From Setomelanomma holmii (Eukaryota; Ascomycota; Dothideomycetes; Pleosporales; Phaeosphaeriaceae), in contig ML978373.1 in the NCBI GenBank assembly GCA_010015745.1, positions 1 through 19,140 of the forward strand: a stretch of DNA of 19,140 nucleotides. Reading direction: 5' to 3'. The stretch's first letter is position 1. Every line of letters begins with the position of its first letter. Below are positions 15,608 to 19,140 of this stretch, in pieces. The translations under genes and the position numbers were made by a program. Under the pieces are notes generated by a model, which searched no databases, was not told the DNA's origin, and saw only the letters and a list, made by a program, of their open reading frames with translations.

Positions 15608-16576
15608 ATGAGCACAAAGCGTAAACACAGTGGTACAGACACGGATCAAATCAAGAGGCAACGTCCAGAGTACTTAGCTGGCGATGATGTTCGTGGTATT
15701 TCTGCACCCAAAGATTGTCTAACCAGCGATGGAAAACTCGATTCTCCTCCAACAATGAGCTCCAAGCGTAAAATCGGTGATTTTGAAGGCAATCAAGTGA
15801 AACGACAAAGGTTGGAGCACTCAATTCGTGGCGATAATGTTAACAATCGCATACCCCAGTCTTATCCGATGGAAGGTGAGACCAGTAAAGCTTCCGATGG
15901 AAATCTTGCTTCGGCGCTGGCACCGCCAACACAAACAAGAGGATTAAAGAGAAGTGCTACGCAAGATGAAGAATTAGCAGGTGACCGAAAGAAACGATAC
16001 AAATTTAGCGAGACCCAGTCTTTTTTACGTCCAAGGATACAGCCAATGGCCGAATGCTTTGGCTGGATACTGCTCGAACAAGGGAAACTCTACTTGACAA
16101 AAGTTTCTTACAGCGGTACATCTACCTATGCGCTAATGTCTACAGATCAGCTTGACTCTTACTTTCCTCAGCGAGTCATGCGTTGCGATGATCGGTCGAG
16201 TGGAGGTAATTGGTTGAGTGATGAAAGGCGTCGTTTTTGCCATACGACCCAGCATTACCCTCGTGACCTCGTGGATATTGCATGGGACATCTCGTTCGGT
16301 ATCTGTGTTCCTCCCCCACACTGGAAGGTTCTCGAGCGATATGGCGTCGATAAGCTTCCCATCGAATCAGAAATGCTAAGGAATGGTCTCTTCTCTACCG
16401 TAGTTCTTATCCTGTGGACAGATGGAGAACAAACATGGGAATTCGTAGCGGAAGCCCCGTCAGAATTTACTCACGTGTTTTGCCGGAGTTTGCTAACGCT
16501 TGGGCAACGCAACGAAGCAAGCTTTCGAGATTTAGTGTCACAGCACTATACAGATGTCTACAGTAAAACTGCTTAG
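15608..16576 (+). CDS. Unknown 322-residue protein with repeated basic nuclear-signal motifs
   Basis: I do not recognise the family. The frame opens with AAGATGA, a good fungal start context, and has no stop or obvious intron. The first 130 residues contain three related basic modules: MSTKRKHSGTDTDQIKRQRP, MSSKRKIGDFEGNQVKRQRL, and a looser LKRSATQDEELAGDRKKRYK. They look like an internal duplication, each holding a bipartite nuclear-localisation-like pair (KRK and KRQR). The C-terminal part (about residue 145 on) appears globular, with aromatic-rich stretches MAECFGWILLEQGKLYL, DIAWDISFGICVPPPHW and VLILWTDGEQTWEFV. Nuclear location is therefore likely; any activity is unknown. Confidence 0.65.
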   Translation: MSTKRKHSGTDTDQIKRQRPEYLAGDDVRGISAPKDCLTSDGKLDSPPTMSSKRKIGDFEGNQVKRQRLEHSIRGDNVNNRIPQSYPMEGETSKASDGNLASALAPPTQTRGLKRSATQDEELAGDRKKRYKFSETQSFLRPRIQPMAECFGWILLEQGKLYLTKVSYSGTSTYALMSTDQLDSYFPQRVMRCDDRSSGGNWLSDERRRFCHTTQHYPRDLVDIAWDISFGICVPPPHWKVLERYGVDKLPIESEMLRNGLFSTVVLILWTDGEQTWEFVAEAPSEFTHVFCRSLLTLGQRNEASFRDLVSQHYTDVYSKTA

Positions 16577-17650
16577 TATCGGAAACAGCCCAGAACAAGT
16601 GTTAAAGGTTCCAATGTTCTTGTTAAGTGACAGTAGGGAAGTACGTATATTCTTTTTTTAGTAGCAGCCGGATTGAATCAGATTGTAAGGTCAAAAGAGA
16701 GTATAATATCCCCTACTGCGTAGCGAGAACCACTCTATAGCGAGAAATACATCAGGTACTTAGACTACTAAGCAGCAGAAGCTTTCTCTACGTCTCTACA
16801 TTTATGTAATACTACCTAGAAATACTGCAATAAGTCTTCCTTGCCCTCTAAACAGCCGCTACTGGAAAAATTACCTGCATTATTGTTGCCTTTGCGCTGG
16901 ATTTGCGGATGGACTTGTTTCATAATGTGGCAGAGTATCTACACTATAGCTCCACCACCTAACCTGCATTACTTCTAGTATTCATAATATTAAAGTGTCT
17001 TACCTTCTAGCCTTACTGACACCGCTGTCAGCTATCCTAAGCCCTGTCGCAGCGACACGAGGATAATGCATGCGACCGCGCTACCCCTGTCAGTACCTTT
17101 TAGTTAAGCGATGCGGGGGTTGTAATTTAGAGGCGCCATCAGCACGCCTTACATAATACATCACCTGTAATCTAATCTACAATGCTCACACGCCCAGCCT
17201 GTTCTGGAAGTCATCCTAAAATAGACGGTCAGTAATGCTGATGCCTGATCCTTTGTCTTCATACCATGACTCGGGTCAGGCTTGGAGCTATTCGAGTATG
17301 ACTCGCTCGACTTCGAACACGCGCCTACCTTACTGCTTCAACGACGAACGTTATAATTGGCTACTTAGTTCTATATAGCATAGTATACATACATGAAGCT
17401 CTATCACTTTAAAGAGAGTGTCGAGCTTCTAACGTCTACCTTCGCCAGCTCATGTAATGAACTCGGTCCTTTGCCGCAGTACATACTTACGCTGCTATCT
17501 GGTATCTTAGGGGGAAAAGGTAGACGGGTCCTGCTCTTGCGATGCAAGTATTCTAGAACAACGCAGGCGACACGCGCAAGTACTGCAAGGATCCTTATAC
17601 AGTCAGAACAAGAGATTCATTGTATATTACTACCCTGTAACACAGTAAAT
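16577..17650. other. AT-rich gene-poor stretch
   Basis: There is no supported gene in over 1 kb. Around 17230-17340 one plus-strand frame reads HDSGQALELFEYDSLDFEHA and then breaks at TAA and TAG, so it may be an old coding fragment hit by C-to-T change, but I recognise no family. The 93-codon frame at 17393-17674 overlaps the end of the kinase gene on the other strand and has no domain. A small palindrome, CTGACA-CCGC-TGTCAG, lies near 17017. Confidence 0.5.
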
Positions 17651-19140
17651 TCATCTGGCATCAGCTATCTCTAGCTCGTCAAAATCGCTTAAGAAGTCAT
17701 CAGGCGAAGCGCAGCATATCCCGCAAAAAGCCTCGTTTCCGTCCCTTTCCTGACCTGCATTAGTGATGGATGCTATCAGCGACGCGGCTGTAGGCCGCAG
17801 CTGTCGTGGCAACATAATCATATCCTGCACCCACACAAGCGCTGCGTTGTCGGTAGGACTGCATGTCTCTTTGAGCTCAGTAATAAGAGCATCAGTGCCA
17901 GTAGGATTTGTGCGCACATACGCCTGCCTTGACCCATGCTCTTTGAGGAAGTTGTACATATATGCAACCGTTCTGCCCTTTAGCACAGCCGTTATCTCAA
18001 GGAAGACAACGCCTAAGCTCCAGATGTCCGACGACGTGTTCCGAGACTCTTCGTTAGCCACCTCAGGCGCACAATACTTCAGCGTCCTTCCATTCACCAT
18101 GTTGACTGTAGTGCTGCCTTCTTCATCCGTGAAGTCAAAAGCTAGCCCAAAATCAGTGAACAGGACATTTCCACCATGCACTAAGATGTTGCTAGGCTTG
18201 ATGTCTTTGTGCCGAACGCTTTGCTCGTGCAAGAATGCAAGCGCCCGCGCTAGACAGCCAAAGAAGGTGCGCAACTCTCTGTACCTGGCCGAATTGGCAC
18301 GCGCAAGGTAGGCAGACAGGTCCATGTCAGCAACAGGAGACATAATCAGACCCATGTACTTTGGATCGGTGTAGCTCCCAACAAACTCCACCACGTGGTG
18401 GTGCTTCAAACGCTTCAAGGCCCCAATCTCTGCGATAAACTGCTTGACGCATTCTGCCCTTCGTCGAATATCTTCCTCTGTTCGTCCGCTAAAAACGGCA
18501 CTCCGGGATACCCGCTTAAGTGCATACTCTCGGAAACTTATTGTGCTGAGAACCCGGTCGACCTGCCCAAACCCTCCAGAGCCGAGGATTCCTTTCATCT
18601 CAAGCGGGAGAGGTTCGTCTTGTCGAAAATAGCAATGCTGGCCGCTTTCGCCTTTCTCAAGGTCCATAGACTTAGTTATTACTAGGTTCTGCGCGCCAAC
18701 AAACTGCGAGCGCTTGCCGGGCCGAACACATAGCGGAAGAGTCCGCTCAGTGAAGGGGAACCAGTAATCAGAGACGCCTAGGTCAATGAAGGTGTCAAGG
18801 AGGTCTAGGCAGCTGATAACCCGGAGGATTATGTAGATTCTTGGCACTTTCCTCCATAGCAGATTGACTTGACTTAACAGGAGCGAGACATGTTGAATTT
18901 CAGAGTCGGTGTATGATGTTTGCCTCTGGTCGCCATTGACGAAGAAATCGCTGAGTCGGCTGGATACGACATCTGCGTGGGCGTTGATTGGGGCAGGCGG
19001 TATTTTTGCGAGATTTACCTGCTGCAAAATTTCTTTGCTTGCAAGTGTGTCCTTATGGTACATCCCAAGCACCCTCTCCTGCTGCTGCACCAACTGTCGC
19101 AACGGCTGCTCTGCCTCTGCGTACTTCTGCTGCTTGTAAA
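17651..19140 (-). CDS. TPR-protein kinase fusion, C-terminal part (5' end outside window)
   Basis: The minus-strand frame is open from the window edge to a TAG at 17651-17653, about 495 residues. The first 38 (YKQQKYAEAEQPLRQL, then QERVLGMYHKDTLASKEIL) are a kinesin-light-chain-type tetratricopeptide repeat, so more repeats probably lie beyond the edge. A linker (PRIYIILRVISCLDLLDTFI, then DYWFPFTERTLPL) is followed by a full Ser/Thr kinase domain. It has the glycine loop LGSGGFGQV (about visible residue 186), the ATP-binding Lys in YALKRV (about 208), the catalytic HKDIKPSN (about 310), the metal-binding DFG (about 329) and the CAPE motif (about 357). HKD replaces the usual HRD; Asp and Asn are kept, so activity is plausible. 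The last 45 residues are acidic and Cys-containing. No catalytic residue is missing. The TPR part probably senses a partner and controls the kinase (inference). Confidence 0.85.
   Translation of the reverse strand, partial: YKQQKYAEAEQPLRQLVQQQERVLGMYHKDTLASKEILQQVNLAKIPPAPINAHADVVSSRLSDFFVNGDQRQTSYTDSEIQHVSLLLSQVNLLWRKVPRIYIILRVISCLDLLDTFIDLGVSDYWFPFTERTLPLCVRPGKRSQFVGAQNLVITKSMDLEKGESGQHCYFRQDEPLPLEMKGILGSGGFGQVDRVLSTISFREYALKRVSRSAVFSGRTEEDIRRRAECVKQFIAEIGALKRLKHHHVVEFVGSYTDPKYMGLIMSPVADMDLSAYLARANSARYRELRTFFGCLARALAFLHEQSVRHKDIKPSNILVHGGNVLFTDFGLAFDFTDEEGSTTVNMVNGRTLKYCAPEVANEESRNTSSDIWSLGVVFLEITAVLKGRTVAYMYNFLKEHGSRQAYVRTNPTGTDALITELKETCSPTDNAALVWVQDMIMLPRQLRPTAASLIASITNAGQERDGNEAFCGICCASPDDFLSDFDELEIADAR

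Noticed and set aside
17763..18311. 182-codon plus-strand frame as a gene
   Set aside because: It lies wholly opposite the kinase domain and has no features of its own.
1..19140. A Starship-type giant transposon carrying NLR cargo
   Set aside because: No DUF3435 tyrosine-recombinase captain, DUF3723 or other typical Starship gene is recognisable, and no element boundary can be seen. NLR fragments alone are not enough.

Overview
The window reads as nuclear DNA of a filamentous ascomycete, most likely a Dothideomycete of the Pleosporales type. Evidence is the short introns (52-67 bp) with GTRYGY-like donors, a pogo/Fot1-type transposase, HET-E-like NACHT and WD40 remnants, DUF6536 and fungal PD-(D/E)XK-like genes, and a strong signature of repeat-induced point mutation (RIP). 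No rRNA, tRNA or CRISPR is visible. The species call is inference.

Layout. 1-165 is the C-terminal tail of an ankyrin-repeat protein entering from the left. 1035-2906 is an intact pogo-like transposase. About 3426-3640 is a small inverted-repeat element. 4071-5536 is a second, broken pogo-like transposase, frameshifted near 4298 and split by a 128-bp hAT-like MITE with a perfect 8-bp target duplication. 5762-7261 is a HET-E-type NACHT NTPase killed by 17 in-frame stops without a frameshift. 7934-10230 is a three-exon DUF6536 membrane protein. It converges on a two-exon PD-(D/E)XK nuclease-like gene on the minus strand (10613-11766). 12650-13285 is the C-terminal WD40 part of a NACHT-WD40 gene. 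13286-14516 is AT-rich and holds three copies of the terminal motif of the small element at 3426-3640. 14517-15338 (minus, F-box/2EXR-like) and 15608-16576 (plus, basic nuclear-type unknown) are divergent. 16577-17650 is AT-rich and appears empty. 17651-19140 is the C-terminal part of a TPR-protein kinase that runs off the right edge.

This is an accessory, transposon-rich region carrying pieces of the fungal non-self-recognition repertoire (ankyrin, NACHT, WD40, TPR-kinase) among a few apparently intact genes. The genes do not form a recognisable pathway. What they share is membership of fast-evolving fungal families and proximity to transposons. The best-supported new observations are the nested hAT MITE, the RIP-dead NACHT gene, the 40-bp perfect inverted match between 3585-3624 and 13952-13991, and the TPR-kinase architecture.
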